From: Candidatus Latescibacterota bacterium
Lineage (GTDB): Bacteria; Latescibacterota; UBA2968; UBA8231
Direction: 5' to 3'
Length of the DNA: 64,000 bases
NCBI GenBank assembly: GCA_022820485.1
Contig: JAJEFJ010000031.1
Location: 1 to 64,000 of the forward strand
A model generated the notes under the pieces. It worked only from the letters and a program-made list of their open reading frames with translations, did no database searches and was not told the DNA's origin. Positions 41,710 to 51,439 of the stretch are shown piece by piece. The number at the start of each line of letters is the position of its first letter. Position 1 is the first letter of the stretch. Position numbers and translations under genes: made by a program.

Positions 41710-41798
41710 TGATGGTTGTTCCTCCCTGTTTCTATTCGATCCAATCAGCACCTCATACGGCGTTATAGGCTGTGGGAAATCTCAGGATAGATTCTCGA

Positions 41799-43094
41799 TC
41801 ACGGGGGAATGAAGTCATGACCTTTACTGTTTTTGCGAAACTGGCGTTGTAGTATTTTCCACAAGGGGTTCATTCCTCGTGGCTTGAATTGCTCGGGATC
41901 TTTGCCCTGTTCGACAGCTTGCCAATAATGCCAACTCATCTTGTGACTCGATGCAATCTCATAATCTAACCCCGTCCATGACCCATCACCGCGAAAGGCG
42001 TAAAACGCCCAATGCCAACCTCGGCTGTTATAGATTTCTATTAGGTCGCTCAGGTAGGCCGCAGCGCCTGCGAGCCGGCGGTCGTACCAAAATTCTGAAG
42101 CTATGATTCGGTGAGAAGGTATCTCATATCGCTCAGCAAACCGCTGTACCGCGTTGACCTCCTCCGCAAGACGATCAATAGTCCACGACTCCACAGGACC
42201 ATCCCACCACTTCGGAACTCGGTCTGGATAGGCGTACCGGTCCTTATTGACTCGATAAGTCACCATCTGCCACGGCCCAGGATTGTGAAAAGCGTATAAC
42301 ACTTTGTCATCATCTACAGGGCGATTGAAGCCGAACGCTTGAGGAGCGGCATAGAACCAGCCATCGAGCATGATGGGCGTATCTGCATCTACTGAACGGA
42401 TGGATTCGACCATCCGCTGGTTAAATCGGTTGAGGTCCGCTGGCGTATCCTGGATACTCTGAAACCATTGGCTGAAATTCTCGTCCCGTTCTTCAAAGCC
42501 GAATACCTTCTCTGGATGTGGTTCATTGAGAGGGTTGTAAGCTACGATTGCAGGATGCTTTTCCAAACGCCTTGCTAACTGACGCCAGAAATTGAAGGCT
42601 TGTTTATGGTAGCTTTCGTCACGCCAGAGCCGGCCATCATCTTGGTTCTCATTCAACTGCTTCCAGCGTGCACCAGGCAAGCTGGCCATCGCAAGGACAA
42701 CTTTGATACCATTGCTCTCGGCTTCATTGAGTGCTTCTATCAACAGGGCTAGATCGGTCTCATTGATTGCTGCGAAATTATCGGCGTTGCCGATTAGAAA
42801 GTCTCTATTATCGGCGGGCCATGCATCGGGTAAAATCCGAACATAATCCAGTCCCAGTTCACCTGCCGCCCTGTACCACTCAGGACGATGTCGCTCGTTC
42901 TGCTGATTAGCTCCCTTACGCTGCTTTTCCCAAAAGCCAATCTTGGGAGCATCGGACATAACGCCGCTGGTGAAGCACAAAATAGATATTATTGAAACTA
43001 TGTATCTATAAATACCCCGTTGCCGCCCTTCCTTATAACTGTTTCCGTTCCGAATAAGCATCTGTGCTCTATGGTTTCGTGTTCCTTCAATCAT
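41799..43094 (-). CDS. glycoside hydrolase family 5 (cellulase-like), exported
   Basis: A 431-residue protein. A hydrophobic stretch near residues 28-45 (YIVSIISILCFTSG) is a signal peptide, so the first ~26 residues may instead be a long N-region or start at the ATG 12 codons in. The catalytic barrel has the acid/base Glu191 in YNPLNEPHPE and the nucleophile Glu334 in IIASEFW, with FYAAPQAFG, YAFHNPG and WHWAFYAFRG strands. This is GH5 architecture; the sugar substrate is unknown. Its start overlaps a short upstream frame (ATGA). Base composition is AT-richer than neighbours, suggesting acquisition. Confidence 0.82.
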   Translation of the reverse strand: MIEGTRNHRAQMLIRNGNSYKEGRQRGIYRYIVSIISILCFTSGVMSDAPKIGFWEKQRKGANQQNERHRPEWYRAAGELGLDYVRILPDAWPADNRDFLIGNADNFAAINETDLALLIEALNEAESNGIKVVLAMASLPGARWKQLNENQDDGRLWRDESYHKQAFNFWRQLARRLEKHPAIVAYNPLNEPHPEKVFGFEERDENFSQWFQSIQDTPADLNRFNQRMVESIRSVDADTPIMLDGWFYAAPQAFGFNRPVDDDKVLYAFHNPGPWQMVTYRVNKDRYAYPDRVPKWWDGPVESWTIDRLAEEVNAVQRFAERYEIPSHRIIASEFWYDRRLAGAAAYLSDLIEIYNSRGWHWAFYAFRGDGSWTGLDYEIASSHKMSWHYWQAVEQGKDPEQFKPRGMNPLWKILQRQFRKNSKGHDFIPP

Positions 43095-43306
43095 GCTTTC
43101 TTCCTGCGAAATGCCAAAGCAGTTTCGTAGTGCTTGGTGATCGATCCTCCGTAGTTCTTGTTTATCAGGTCGGCGATACCATCAAATAGATGCATGTGAT
43201 TGAGTTCGGGCAGCGCGATGTGGTCAGAATAGGTGCCAATGAGTTTGATGTACTGTTTCGCCTCTATCCATTCCGCAAAGGTCCAAGACATCCCTGACAA
43301 GATCAT
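43091..43306 (-). pseudogene. short C-terminal fragment, possibly alpha/beta hydrolase
   Basis: 71 residues, with the frame open a few codons further upstream until a stop. The text GTYSDHIALPELNHMHLFDG resembles the region around the catalytic His of alpha/beta hydrolases, where the His sits near the C-terminus. The rest of such an enzyme is absent. It overlaps the GH5 start by 4 bases, so it may be translated with it. Family assignment is weak. Confidence 0.35.
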
Positions 43307-43363
43307 CAGGGTCCGGGCCTCACTTCGTCATAGAGCAAGGCAACGGTATTGAAGTCACCGCGC

Positions 43364-44605
43364 CTACTTCCACAGCAACCGGAGGTAAAACAGCGGATTC
43401 GTCAGCATCTTGCGCGGCACGGCGTCGGCCATCATGCCGCAGATCATGTCGCTGACCTCGGCATTTTTGGCGGCCTTGCGAATGACCAAGTTCATCAGGT
43501 AGGGCCAGCGGCCCAAATTGTGCAGCTTGGTGCTCAACTTCAGCTCGCTGCCCAGCGCATCCCACAGCCGATCCTCATAGCGCCGCAAAAAGCCAGCCGA
43601 ATAATCCTCGGCCTCCCGAGCTTGAACTGCGGTCTCCACGGCAAAGCGGGCCGAGTATAGGGCATTGCCAATGCCCTCGCCCGTGAATGGGTCAATCAAA
43701 CCGGCCGCGTCCCCCAAGAGCAAAAAGCCATTCCCGTGCGCCGGTCGCCGCCGCGAGCCAACCGGCAAATTCCAGCCGACCGGGTCTTCGAGGGGACGGG
43801 CGTCGCGGAAGCGCGCGCCAAAGGTCGTACTCGCCACCGCTGCTGCGAGCGCGTCCTTGAGGTCGATGCCGCGCGCCTTGATGTCTCGATGATCCATGCC
43901 GATGCCGACATTGGCGCGGTCGCCCTCTAGGGGAAAAATCCAAAAATACCCAGGCCGCACCTCGTCTATAAAGTGCAATTCGATCTGATCGCTTAGGCCC
44001 GCCACGCCCTCGAAATACTGCCGCAGGGCCACCATCCAATCGCGGCCCTCGTGGCGGTACAACCCGCTCTTGCGGGCGACGATCGAGTTGAAGCCATCGC
44101 ACCCCAACACCAAGGGCGCGCGAAATTCCAAGCACGTGCCGTCGGCTGTACGCCCCCGCACCCCACAGACCTGCCCGCCCGCCCTCAGCAGCTCGCGCAC
44201 GGCAAAACCCTCTAAAGTGTGGGCGGCCGCAGCCCGCGCCTTGCCAAAGAGAAAGTCGTCGAAGACCTCGCGGCGGATGACAAACCCCTCCATCGGCAAC
44301 ACCCGACCAGTCAGGGTATTGCACAGATCGTAGCGGCTCAGGTCGATAGACGCAGCAGTCGCGTCTGGGCTGCCGAAGACAATGCGGGCAACAGCCGCCC
44401 CAGGCAGGTCGCACACCTCCTCAAACAGCCCCAGTTCGTGGAGGATGGCTACCGTCTTGCCGGAGAGGGCGTCGCCGCAAATTTTGTCGCGGGGGAAACA
44501 CTGCTTGTCCAGCAGCAGAGCCGCCAACCCGTGGCGTTGCGCATACATTGCGGCCGTGGCACCGGCCGGACCGCCGCCGACGATGATGAGGTCGTAAGTT
44601 TGCAC
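43364..44605 (-). CDS. geranylgeranyl reductase-family FAD-dependent oxidoreductase
   Basis: A 413-residue flavoprotein. DLIIVGGGPAGATAAMYA is the FAD-binding start, DKICGDALSG is typical of the family, and LLLGDAAGLIDPFTGEGIGNAL is the second FAD contact. Such enzymes reduce double bonds of geranylgeranyl chains in lipids, quinones or pigments; the exact substrate cannot be read. The C-terminal ~90 residues end in a hydrophobic helix-rich stretch. A single-gene unit, divergent from htpG. Confidence 0.88.
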   Translation of the reverse strand: MQTYDLIIVGGGPAGATAAMYAQRHGLAALLLDKQCFPRDKICGDALSGKTVAILHELGLFEEVCDLPGAAVARIVFGSPDATAASIDLSRYDLCNTLTGRVLPMEGFVIRREVFDDFLFGKARAAAAHTLEGFAVRELLRAGGQVCGVRGRTADGTCLEFRAPLVLGCDGFNSIVARKSGLYRHEGRDWMVALRQYFEGVAGLSDQIELHFIDEVRPGYFWIFPLEGDRANVGIGMDHRDIKARGIDLKDALAAAVASTTFGARFRDARPLEDPVGWNLPVGSRRRPAHGNGFLLLGDAAGLIDPFTGEGIGNALYSARFAVETAVQAREAEDYSAGFLRRYEDRLWDALGSELKLSTKLHNLGRWPYLMNLVIRKAAKNAEVSDMICGMMADAVPRKMLTNPLFYLRLLWK

Positions 44606-44656
44606 GTGGCCAGAAAATAGCCCGTCCAGCCCTCGCTACAAGGGCGCGGGCCGAAT

Positions 44657-44684
44657 TTGCTTTGTAGGTGATCTTCCTTACATT
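44657..44684 (+). promoter_or_regulatory. probable htpG promoter
   Basis: TTGCTT (44657-44662) and TACATT (44679-44684) are separated by 16 bases, about 40 bases upstream of the htpG ATG at 44726, which has AAAGGAG before it. No CIRCE-type inverted repeat was seen. Confidence 0.45.
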
Positions 44685-44725
44685 TTCGGTTTCGTCAACA
44701 CAAGCACCAAAGGAGTTGCAACAAG

Positions 44726-46624
44726 ATGTCCGAAGATGCTCAAACCGAAGATCCACAGGTTGAAAAACGGGCTTTCCAAACCGAGGTCCAACAGCTACTC
44801 CACCTGTTGGTTCACTCGCTGTACACCCAAAAAGAGATTTTCTTGCGCGAGCTGATTTCCAACGCCTCAGACGCCCTAGACAAAATCCACCACCGCTCGC
44901 TGACCGACCGCAATATCCTCGACCCAGACGCCGAACTGGACATTGAGCTCGAGGTATCGAGCAGCAATAAGACCCTGACGATCCGCGACCGGGGGATCGG
45001 CATGACCCGCGACGAGGTCGAAAATAACATCGGCACCATCGCTCGCTCCGGCTCGGCCGAATTTGCCAAACAACTAGCCGATGCCGACGATGAGGAAGAA
45101 AAGCTCAAACTGATCGGCCAATTCGGGGTGGGCTTCTATTCGGTCTTCATGGTCGCCGACCGAGTAGTGATCACCACGCGCGCGGCCGACCCAGAAGCCG
45201 ACGGCGTGCTGTGGGAATCCACCGGCGACGGAGCCTACACTCTATCCCACGCCGACAAAGCCGACCGCGGCACTGAGATCAAAATCTACATCCGCTCGGA
45301 CTGCGAGGAATTTCTCGACGCCCACCGGCTAGAGGCTATCATCCGCAAGCACTCGGATTTTGTCGCCTATCCCATCAAGGTCGCTGGCAAACAAGTCAAC
45401 GACACGGCCGCGCTGTGGACCCGACCGCGCAACGAAATCACCCCCGAACAGTACAACGAGTTTTACACGCACCTAACCGGCGATCCCGAGGAACCGCTCG
45501 CGCGCGAGCACATCGTCGTGGATGTGCCGATCCAATTTTACGCCGTGCTCTACATCCCCAAGCGCGCCCCAGTCCAATGGCTGCACACAGAGCCGACGAT
45601 CTCGCTCAACCTGCACGTCGCGCGGGTCTTTATCCAAGACGACTGCAAGGAGCTTTTGCCGCTGTGGCTGCGCTTTGTGCGCGGCGTGGTTGACTGCGAC
45701 GACTTGCCGCTCAATGTCTCGCGCGAAACCCTCCAGCAAAACCCCATCATCGGCAAAATCCGCGCTACCTTGGTGCGGCGCATCATCGGCATGTTAGAGG
45801 GCATGGCGAAGAAGGACGAAGAACAGTACATGACCTTTTGGCACGCCTGCGGCACCATCCTCAAAGAAGGCGTGGCCACCGATGCCGCACACCAAGCCCA
45901 ACTCGCCAAGCTCCTGCGCTACCGCTCCTCGCTGACCGACGATGACACGCCCTACATCTCGTTGCAGACCTACGTCGATCGGATGCAGAGCGAGCAGGAC
46001 AAGATCTACTACCTCGCCGGCGAGAGCAAAGAGGCCATCGCCCAAAGCCCCCTCTTGGAAACCTTCCGCAAGCGCGGCCTAGAGGTGCTCTACTTCGACG
46101 AACCGGTCGATGAATGGGTCGTCCAAGGACTGCAAAAGTTCGCCGACAAAGAATTCGTGGGCGTGGATGCGGCAGAGTTAGACTTGGAAGAGGACGCAGT
46201 CGAGTTAGAAGGGGTCGATGAGCAGAAGGCCGAGACCATTGAGCTGATTTCCTTTCTCAAGAACAAGCTCGCCGGCCGAGTCGAAGACGTGGTCGAGTCC
46301 AAACGGCTGACCGACAGCCCTTGCTTACTAGTCGCCAGTCAAGGCGGCTTGAGCCGCAACATGGAGCGGCTGATGAAAATGACCGACCAGGAGTTCAAAG
46401 GCTCGCTGCGCACGCTAGAAATCAATCGCCAACACCCCATCATCCGCAACATGGCCGCGGTGCTCAAGCGCGACCGCGACTCCGAGCAATTGGAAAGCTG
46501 GGCGCATTTTCTAGTTGATTTCGTCTTGCTAGGCGAGGGCACGATCGAGGATCCACAGCGGCTGAGCCAGAGCTTGCAGTCCATCATGGGCGCGGCCACA
46601 GAGCACGCGACCGAGGAGAGTTAG
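44726..46624 (+). CDS. htpG: chaperone HtpG (Hsp90)
   Basis: A 632-residue ATP-dependent chaperone. The GHKL ATP site is complete: ELISNASDALDK, DRGIGMTRDEV and GQFGVGFYSVFM. The middle domain (DLPLNVSRETLQQNP) and dimerisation region are present, with family-typical length. Leads a plus-strand run with proA, a ferredoxin and an NMP kinase-like gene; the stop-start gap to proA is 2 bases. Confidence 0.96.
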   Translation: MSEDAQTEDPQVEKRAFQTEVQQLLHLLVHSLYTQKEIFLRELISNASDALDKIHHRSLTDRNILDPDAELDIELEVSSSNKTLTIRDRGIGMTRDEVENNIGTIARSGSAEFAKQLADADDEEEKLKLIGQFGVGFYSVFMVADRVVITTRAADPEADGVLWESTGDGAYTLSHADKADRGTEIKIYIRSDCEEFLDAHRLEAIIRKHSDFVAYPIKVAGKQVNDTAALWTRPRNEITPEQYNEFYTHLTGDPEEPLAREHIVVDVPIQFYAVLYIPKRAPVQWLHTEPTISLNLHVARVFIQDDCKELLPLWLRFVRGVVDCDDLPLNVSRETLQQNPIIGKIRATLVRRIIGMLEGMAKKDEEQYMTFWHACGTILKEGVATDAAHQAQLAKLLRYRSSLTDDDTPYISLQTYVDRMQSEQDKIYYLAGESKEAIAQSPLLETFRKRGLEVLYFDEPVDEWVVQGLQKFADKEFVGVDAAELDLEEDAVELEGVDEQKAETIELISFLKNKLAGRVEDVVESKRLTDSPCLLVASQGGLSRNMERLMKMTDQEFKGSLRTLEINRQHPIIRNMAAVLKRDRDSEQLESWAHFLVDFVLLGEGTIEDPQRLSQSLQSIMGAATEHATEES

Positions 46625-46626
46625 AC

Positions 46627-47940
46627 ATGTCCGATCAAGTGCGCCAACAAGCCCTAGCGGCCCGCGCCGCATCGCGCGTCCTCGCCGCGACCTCCGCAAC
46701 GGTGCGCAACCAAGCCCTCGAAGCCATTGCCACAGATCTCGAAGCCAATCGCGAGCGCATCTTGGCGGCCAACGCCGAAGACCTAAAAGCCGGCGAGCAA
46801 GACGGGCTGGCCTCGCCTTTGCTCAAGCGACTCGATCTGAGTGGAAGCAAGTTCGCCAGCACGGTGGAGATGGTGCGTGAGGTCTGTGCCCAGCCCGATC
46901 CCCTCGGCCAGACCCAGAGCGCGACCGAGCTAGACGACCAACTCCACCTCTACCGAGTGACCGTGCCCATCGGCGTGATCGGCGTGATCTTTGAATCCCG
47001 GCCCGACGCCTTGGTGCAGATCGCCTCCCTGTGTCTCAAGTCCGGCAATGCCGCCCTGCTCAAGGGCGGACGCGAGGCCACCGTAACCAATCAGACCCTC
47101 GCCGAGATAATGTGCCAAGCCACGCATGGCATCCTACCAGAGGGGTGGATGACGCTCCTGCCCGGCCGCGAGGAAGTCCGCGCCCTGCTCGGCGAGGAAG
47201 AACTGATCGACCTCATCATCCCGCGCGGCAGCAACGAGTTTGTGCAATACATCATGCACAACACCAAGATCCCGGTCATGGGCCACGCCGACGGAATCTG
47301 CCACGTGTACGTCGATGCCAGCGCGGATCTGGACAAGGCCGTGCAAATCGCCGTCGATGCCAAGACCCAATACGTGGCCGTGTGCAACGCAGCCGAGACC
47401 CTGCTCGTCCACAGTGGCATTGCCCCGGCTTTTTTGTCGCGGGCCGTACCGGCACTGATCGCAAGGAACGTGGAGTTGCGCGGCGACGAGCGCGCCCTCG
47501 CCCTTGCCAACGCCAACGGGCAAGTCAAACCAGCCACTGAATCCGACTGGTCCACCGAATACTTGGACTTGATGCTAGCGGTAAAAGTCGTCGATAGCAC
47601 GGCCGAGGCCATCGAACACATCAACGCATACGGTAGCCATCACACCGACGCGATCGTGACCGAGGACTTGGAGGCTGCGCACACCTTTTTGCGCGAGGTG
47701 GATTCAGCCTCGGTGATTCACAACGCCTCGACGCGCTTTGCCGATGGCTTCAAATACGGGCTAGGGGCTGAGGTCGGCATCAGCACCAACCGCCTGCACA
47801 GCCGCGGCCCGGTAGGCCTAGAGGGCCTCGTCATCTACAAGTACATTCTCCAAGGGGACGGCCACATCGTCGATATGTACGATGGCCAACAGCAGCGCCC
47901 CTTCATCCATCGCCCCCTCGACCAACACTGGCAGGCCTAA
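46627..47940 (+). CDS. proA: gamma-glutamyl phosphate reductase
   Basis: A 437-residue enzyme that converts glutamyl-5-phosphate to glutamate semialdehyde in proline synthesis. [23 protein letters not shown], the catalytic Cys in [13 protein letters not shown] and [20 protein letters not shown] are family signatures. No proB was seen in the window. Close spacing suggests co-expression with htpG and the ferredoxin-like gene one base downstream. Confidence 0.95.
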   Translation: MSDQVRQQALAARAASRVLAATSATVRNQALEAIATDLEANRERILAANAEDLKAGEQDGLASPLLKRLDLSGSKFASTVEMVREVCAQPDPLGQTQSATELDDQLHLYRVTVPIGVIGVIFESRPDALVQIASLCLKSGNAALLKGGREATVTNQTLAEIMCQATHGILPEGWMTLLPGREEVRALLGEEELIDLIIPRGSNEFVQYIMHNTKIPVMGHADGICHVYVDASADLDKAVQIAVDAKTQYVAVCNAAETLLVHSGIAPAFLSRAVPALIARNVELRGDERALALANANGQVKPATESDWSTEYLDLMLAVKVVDSTAEAIEHINAYGSHHTDAIVTEDLEAAHTFLREVDSASVIHNASTRFADGFKYGLGAEVGISTNRLHSRGPVGLEGLVIYKYILQGDGHIVDMYDGQQQRPFIHRPLDQHWQA

Positions 47941-47941
47941 C

Positions 47942-48298
47942 ATGAGCGAGCACACCACAGATCCGACTTACACTCCGGTAGAGCGCCACATCTTTCTCTG
48001 CGCCACGCCCACCAAGCCCAAGTGCCACAGCGACGGCACCGGGGCCGAGTGCTGGGAGTACCTGAAAAAGCGCTTGTCCGAATTGGGCTACGGCCATCCG
48101 GGCAAGGGCGGCATCCACCGCACCAAGGCCGACTGCCTGCGCGTCTGCGAGGTCGGGCCGACGGTTGTGGTATATCCCGAGGGCGTCTGGTACCACTCCA
48201 TGACCGTCGAGAAGCTGGAGCGCATCATCCAAGAGCACTTAATCGGCGGACAAGTCGTAGAAGACTTGGTCAATCGGGAACCGTTCCGCAGCCTATAG
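47942..48298 (+). CDS. thioredoxin-like [2Fe-2S] ferredoxin
   Basis: A 118-residue protein. Four Cys in the arrangement [11 protein letters not shown] and [11 protein letters not shown] match the thioredoxin-fold [2Fe-2S] ferredoxins, followed by VVYPEGVWY, also characteristic. The ATG at 47942 follows the proA stop directly; an upstream start at 47882 would overlap proA. An electron carrier; the redox partner is not encoded nearby. Confidence 0.85.
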   Translation: MSEHTTDPTYTPVERHIFLCATPTKPKCHSDGTGAECWEYLKKRLSELGYGHPGKGGIHRTKADCLRVCEVGPTVVVYPEGVWYHSMTVEKLERIIQEHLIGGQVVEDLVNREPFRSL

Positions 48299-48317
48299 TA
48301 GCCGGCCGCAAAAGCGC

Positions 48318-49499
48318 ATGGCGAAATCCAAATCCAAACACATCGACCTCGAGATCAAGGACGCCAGCCTGATCTTCGACCGCGTCTGGAGCGACCTAGA
48401 GCAAGAATTCGGTCGCGCCGAGCTCTGCTTCCCCGGAGAAATCATCTGGCTCGGCGGCGCGCCCGGCGCTGGCAAGGGCACCAATACCCCCTTCATCCTC
48501 GAAGCGCGGGGCATTACAGCAGCGGCCATCGTGATCAGCGACTTGCTCGACAGCCCCCGCGCCCAACAGATCAAGGACGCCGGCGGCTTGGTCGGCGACG
48601 AGGAGGTCACCTACCTGCTCTTGCACAAGCTGCTCGACCCAATCTACCAGCGCGGCGTGATCGTCGATGGCTTCCCGCGCACCCAAGTGCAGGTCGAGTG
48701 CCTCAAGCTGTTCTACGACAAGATGACCGAATTGCGCGAGGAATTCCGCAATCACAACTTCCCGCGCCCCCTCTTCCGCACTGTGTTGCTCTTCGTCGAT
48801 GAAGAAGTCAGCGTCGCGCGCCAACTCCACCGCGGCCGGGAGGCCCAAGAGCATAACCGCAAGGCCACGGAGTCAAGCGTTGGCCAGCTCGCCGAGATCC
48901 GCGCCACCGACCTCGACCCAGCGGCCGCGCGCAAGCGCTACCAAGTTTTCAAGGAGACGACCTTTGAGGCATTGCGCTCGCTGCGCGCTATTTTCCACTT
49001 TCGCTTCATCGACGCCAGCCAGCCGCTCGCCAAAGTGCAACAGGAGATTGAGGAGGAGTTTTCCTACCAGAGTTCGCTAGAGCTTTCGCACAAGACCTTC
49101 GACCGCGTCCGCACCATCACGCCGGCCAGCCGCCTCGTGCTCTACGCCCGCCAAGAACTGGTCAAGCGGCTGGAGATCTACAACGAGGATCATCCCGAGC
49201 TGTTCCAGCGGGTCATCGACAAAGTCAACTCCAAGTTCATGCCCATTGTCACCCGCTATGCCATTACCGGCATGACGCTGGTCAACTCCGAGGATTCGCT
49301 CTTTGACAATCCTTTGGCCTTAGCCATGCTAATCGACGTCTTTTCCGAGCGCGGCTATCAGGCCCTCGTCGATGTCGAAACCATTGAGGCCCCCCACCGC
49401 ATCGATCCCAACACGCACGAAATCATCTGCCGACAAAAGCGCGTCTATCGCTTTCAGATCCGCTTTGCGGCCTTGGCCATCCGGCACGGGACCGACTAG
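48318..49499 (+). CDS. adenylate kinase-like nucleoside monophosphate kinase with extra C-terminal domain
   Basis: A 393-residue protein. The P-loop GGAPGAGKGTN and VIVDGFPRTQVQVE are the nucleotide- and NMP-binding motifs of adenylate kinases. After about residue 245 comes an unrecognised ~150-residue region (TFDRVRTITPASRLVLYARQ; ITRYAITGMTLV-like; VDVETIEAPHRIDPNTHE). The family normally ends near residue 215, so this is a two-part protein. Such longer kinase-like proteins occur in Planctomycetes and relatives. Ends 4 bases into the convergent oxidoreductase gene. Confidence 0.78.
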   Translation: MAKSKSKHIDLEIKDASLIFDRVWSDLEQEFGRAELCFPGEIIWLGGAPGAGKGTNTPFILEARGITAAAIVISDLLDSPRAQQIKDAGGLVGDEEVTYLLLHKLLDPIYQRGVIVDGFPRTQVQVECLKLFYDKMTELREEFRNHNFPRPLFRTVLLFVDEEVSVARQLHRGREAQEHNRKATESSVGQLAEIRATDLDPAAARKRYQVFKETTFEALRSLRAIFHFRFIDASQPLAKVQQEIEEEFSYQSSLELSHKTFDRVRTITPASRLVLYARQELVKRLEIYNEDHPELFQRVIDKVNSKFMPIVTRYAITGMTLVNSEDSLFDNPLALAMLIDVFSERGYQALVDVETIEAPHRIDPNTHEIICRQKRVYRFQIRFAALAIRHGTD

Positions 49500-50518
49500 C
49501 CCGGCCCGATCTGCCCCTCTTTTAGCATGGTAATCAGAGCCGAGTCCTCCACGTCGAGGGGGAGCAACACCCGGCTGCGGCGGCGGCTCGACTCATAGGT
49601 GGCAAAAATCAGTTCGGTCGCTTGCAGTGCCCTACGCGCCGACAAGCGCGGCTCCACACCGCTTTCGAGACAGGCGATCAGGTCGAGCACCGACAGCACA
49701 GTGTCGTCACCCGGCGGCTCGCCATCGGCGATCTCTTCATCCGCAAAGTCCTGCCACGCCGCACCCGCGCGCAACAGCCGCAGCGGTGCCCGCTCCGCGC
49801 CGCCGACTTCGATAATGCCCTCGCTGCCGATGAGCCGGTTGCGCGGGCCTTGCACGTGCGCGGCTCCTGTGCCGAGCAAACCCTCGACGCCATTTTGCCA
49901 GCGGATCCACGCCAGACCGCTGGTATCTAGGGGCACGCCAAACACCGAGCTCTCGGATTCGACGGCGATCTGGCCCATGACCCATTCGGCGGGCACTTCG
50001 TCGTTGTAAAAAAAGAACATGTCAAACCAATGCGTGCCCCAATCAAACAGGTTGGAGCACGCGCCTTCGAGCCGCTGGAGCGCGCCTATGGCCCCTTCGT
50101 CGAGCAATTGCTTGGCCTTGACAAACACAGCACCAAAGCGGCGTTGGTGGCAGAAGGTGAGGAGCACGTCGCGGTCGGCACAGGCCCGAGCCAGCGCCTT
50201 GGCATCCCCCCATGTGCTGGCCATGGGCTTTTCGCAATGGATGGCTTTGACGCCGGCCGCGGCCGCGGCTTCGACCATCTCGCGGTGCAGGCCGGTCCAC
50301 GTGCAGATGCTCACTACATCGAGGGCTTCGCTTTCTAACATGGCGCGGTAATCTTCGTACGGGGACGCCACGGCAAAGTCCTCGGCAAAGGACGCGCGGG
50401 ACGCTTCCACTGGATCGGCGCAGGCTGCGATTGCGACTTGGGCGGAGGCTTGGTAGCCCTCGGCGTGGCGACGACCGCGATTGCCGCAGCCGATCACGCC
50501 GACTTTGTACTGAGTCAT
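49496..50518 (-). CDS. Gfo/Idh/MocA-family oxidoreductase
   Basis: A 340-residue dehydrogenase. The ATG at 50518 gives the Rossmann start KVGVIGCGNRGRRHAEGY; the longer frame upstream overlaps non-coding sequence. The catalytic-site motif HCEKPMASTWGDAKAL is present, with WGTHWFDMFFFY corresponding to the conserved D..H region. Acts on a sugar or inositol-like substrate, not identified. Divergent from the PhyH gene at 50604. Confidence 0.87.
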   Translation of the reverse strand: MTQYKVGVIGCGNRGRRHAEGYQASAQVAIAACADPVEASRASFAEDFAVASPYEDYRAMLESEALDVVSICTWTGLHREMVEAAAAAGVKAIHCEKPMASTWGDAKALARACADRDVLLTFCHQRRFGAVFVKAKQLLDEGAIGALQRLEGACSNLFDWGTHWFDMFFFYNDEVPAEWVMGQIAVESESSVFGVPLDTSGLAWIRWQNGVEGLLGTGAAHVQGPRNRLIGSEGIIEVGGAERAPLRLLRAGAAWQDFADEEIADGEPPGDDTVLSVLDLIACLESGVEPRLSARRALQATELIFATYESSRRRSRVLLPLDVEDSALITMLKEGQIGPG

Positions 50519-50603
50519 CTTGTGCTCCCTATGAGTTTGCGTAAAATTGCGCGTTGTAAAATAGAGATTACTTCGTCTCGCCAAAACTCAACAGGAGAAC
50601 GCC

Positions 50604-51434
50604 ATGCCCATCACCGACGCCCTCCCCGACATGGAGCGCGAACTCAAATTTTTCAGCGCGACCAACGACAACCCGCAAAGGCTCACCCGCGCCCAGATCC
50701 GCCAGTTCAACGAACAGGGCTACATCTGTCCCTTGGACGTGTTCACGCCCGAGGAAGCCGCAGCCAATCGCCGCTATTTCGACGCGCTCATGGCCGAGGC
50801 CAAGGCCCACGGACACAACAGCTATTCGATCAACGGCTGGCATCGCCACTGCCGGGGCATCTACGACCTGTTGCACGAACCGCGCATTCTCGATTACGTC
50901 GAAGACCTCCTCGGCCCCAACCTCGTCAGCGTCATGACCCACTACTTTTGCAAGGAGCCGGGCGAACAAAAACAAGTCGTCTGGCACCAAGACGCCTCGT
51001 ACTGGCCGCTAACCCCGAGCAAGGTAGTGACCGCTTGGCTGGCCATCGACGATGTATATGAAGAAAACGGGCCGATGACCGTCGTCCCCGGCTCGCATTT
51101 GCAAGGCCAGATTCCCTTTGAGCACAGCACCGCCGAGGAGCAAAACGTCTTGGGTCAGAGCGTGCACGATCCACTCCAATGGGGCGGCGAGCCAGTGGCC
51201 TTTACCATGCGCGCCGGCCAGATGTCCCTGCACACCGACCTGCTCTTGCACGGCTCGGCCCCCAACCGCTCCACGCGCCGCCGCTGCGGCCTGACGCTGC
51301 GCTACATGCCGCCCGAGGTGCGCACCCGCGAGGAGAAGCGCGCCCACGGCTATATCTGCCGCGGTACCGACCCGAGCGGCTACTGGATCAACCACCCCGT
51401 GCCGACCGGCGACGAGACGCCCTCCAAAGGCTAG
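50604..51434 (+). CDS. PhyH-family Fe(II)/2-oxoglutarate dioxygenase
   Basis: A 276-residue protein. Iron ligands are His128 and Asp130 (VWHQDASYWPL), with a distal His in LLLHGSAPNRSTRRRCGLTLRY, where the Arg would bind 2-oxoglutarate. Length fits the PhyH fold without extra domains, unlike the HEAT fusion at 30210. Families of this kind hydroxylate small molecules including ectoine-like and betaine-like compounds. Overlaps nothing; the rRNA methyltransferase starts 5 bases after its stop. Confidence 0.87.
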   Translation: MPITDALPDMERELKFFSATNDNPQRLTRAQIRQFNEQGYICPLDVFTPEEAAANRRYFDALMAEAKAHGHNSYSINGWHRHCRGIYDLLHEPRILDYVEDLLGPNLVSVMTHYFCKEPGEQKQVVWHQDASYWPLTPSKVVTAWLAIDDVYEENGPMTVVPGSHLQGQIPFEHSTAEEQNVLGQSVHDPLQWGGEPVAFTMRAGQMSLHTDLLLHGSAPNRSTRRRCGLTLRYMPPEVRTREEKRAHGYICRGTDPSGYWINHPVPTGDETPSKG

Positions 51435-51439
51435 CTACC

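Noticed and set aside
51179..51439. N-terminal extension of the RNA methyltransferase
   Set aside because: It lies inside the PhyH gene in another frame; the GTG at 51440 fits family length.
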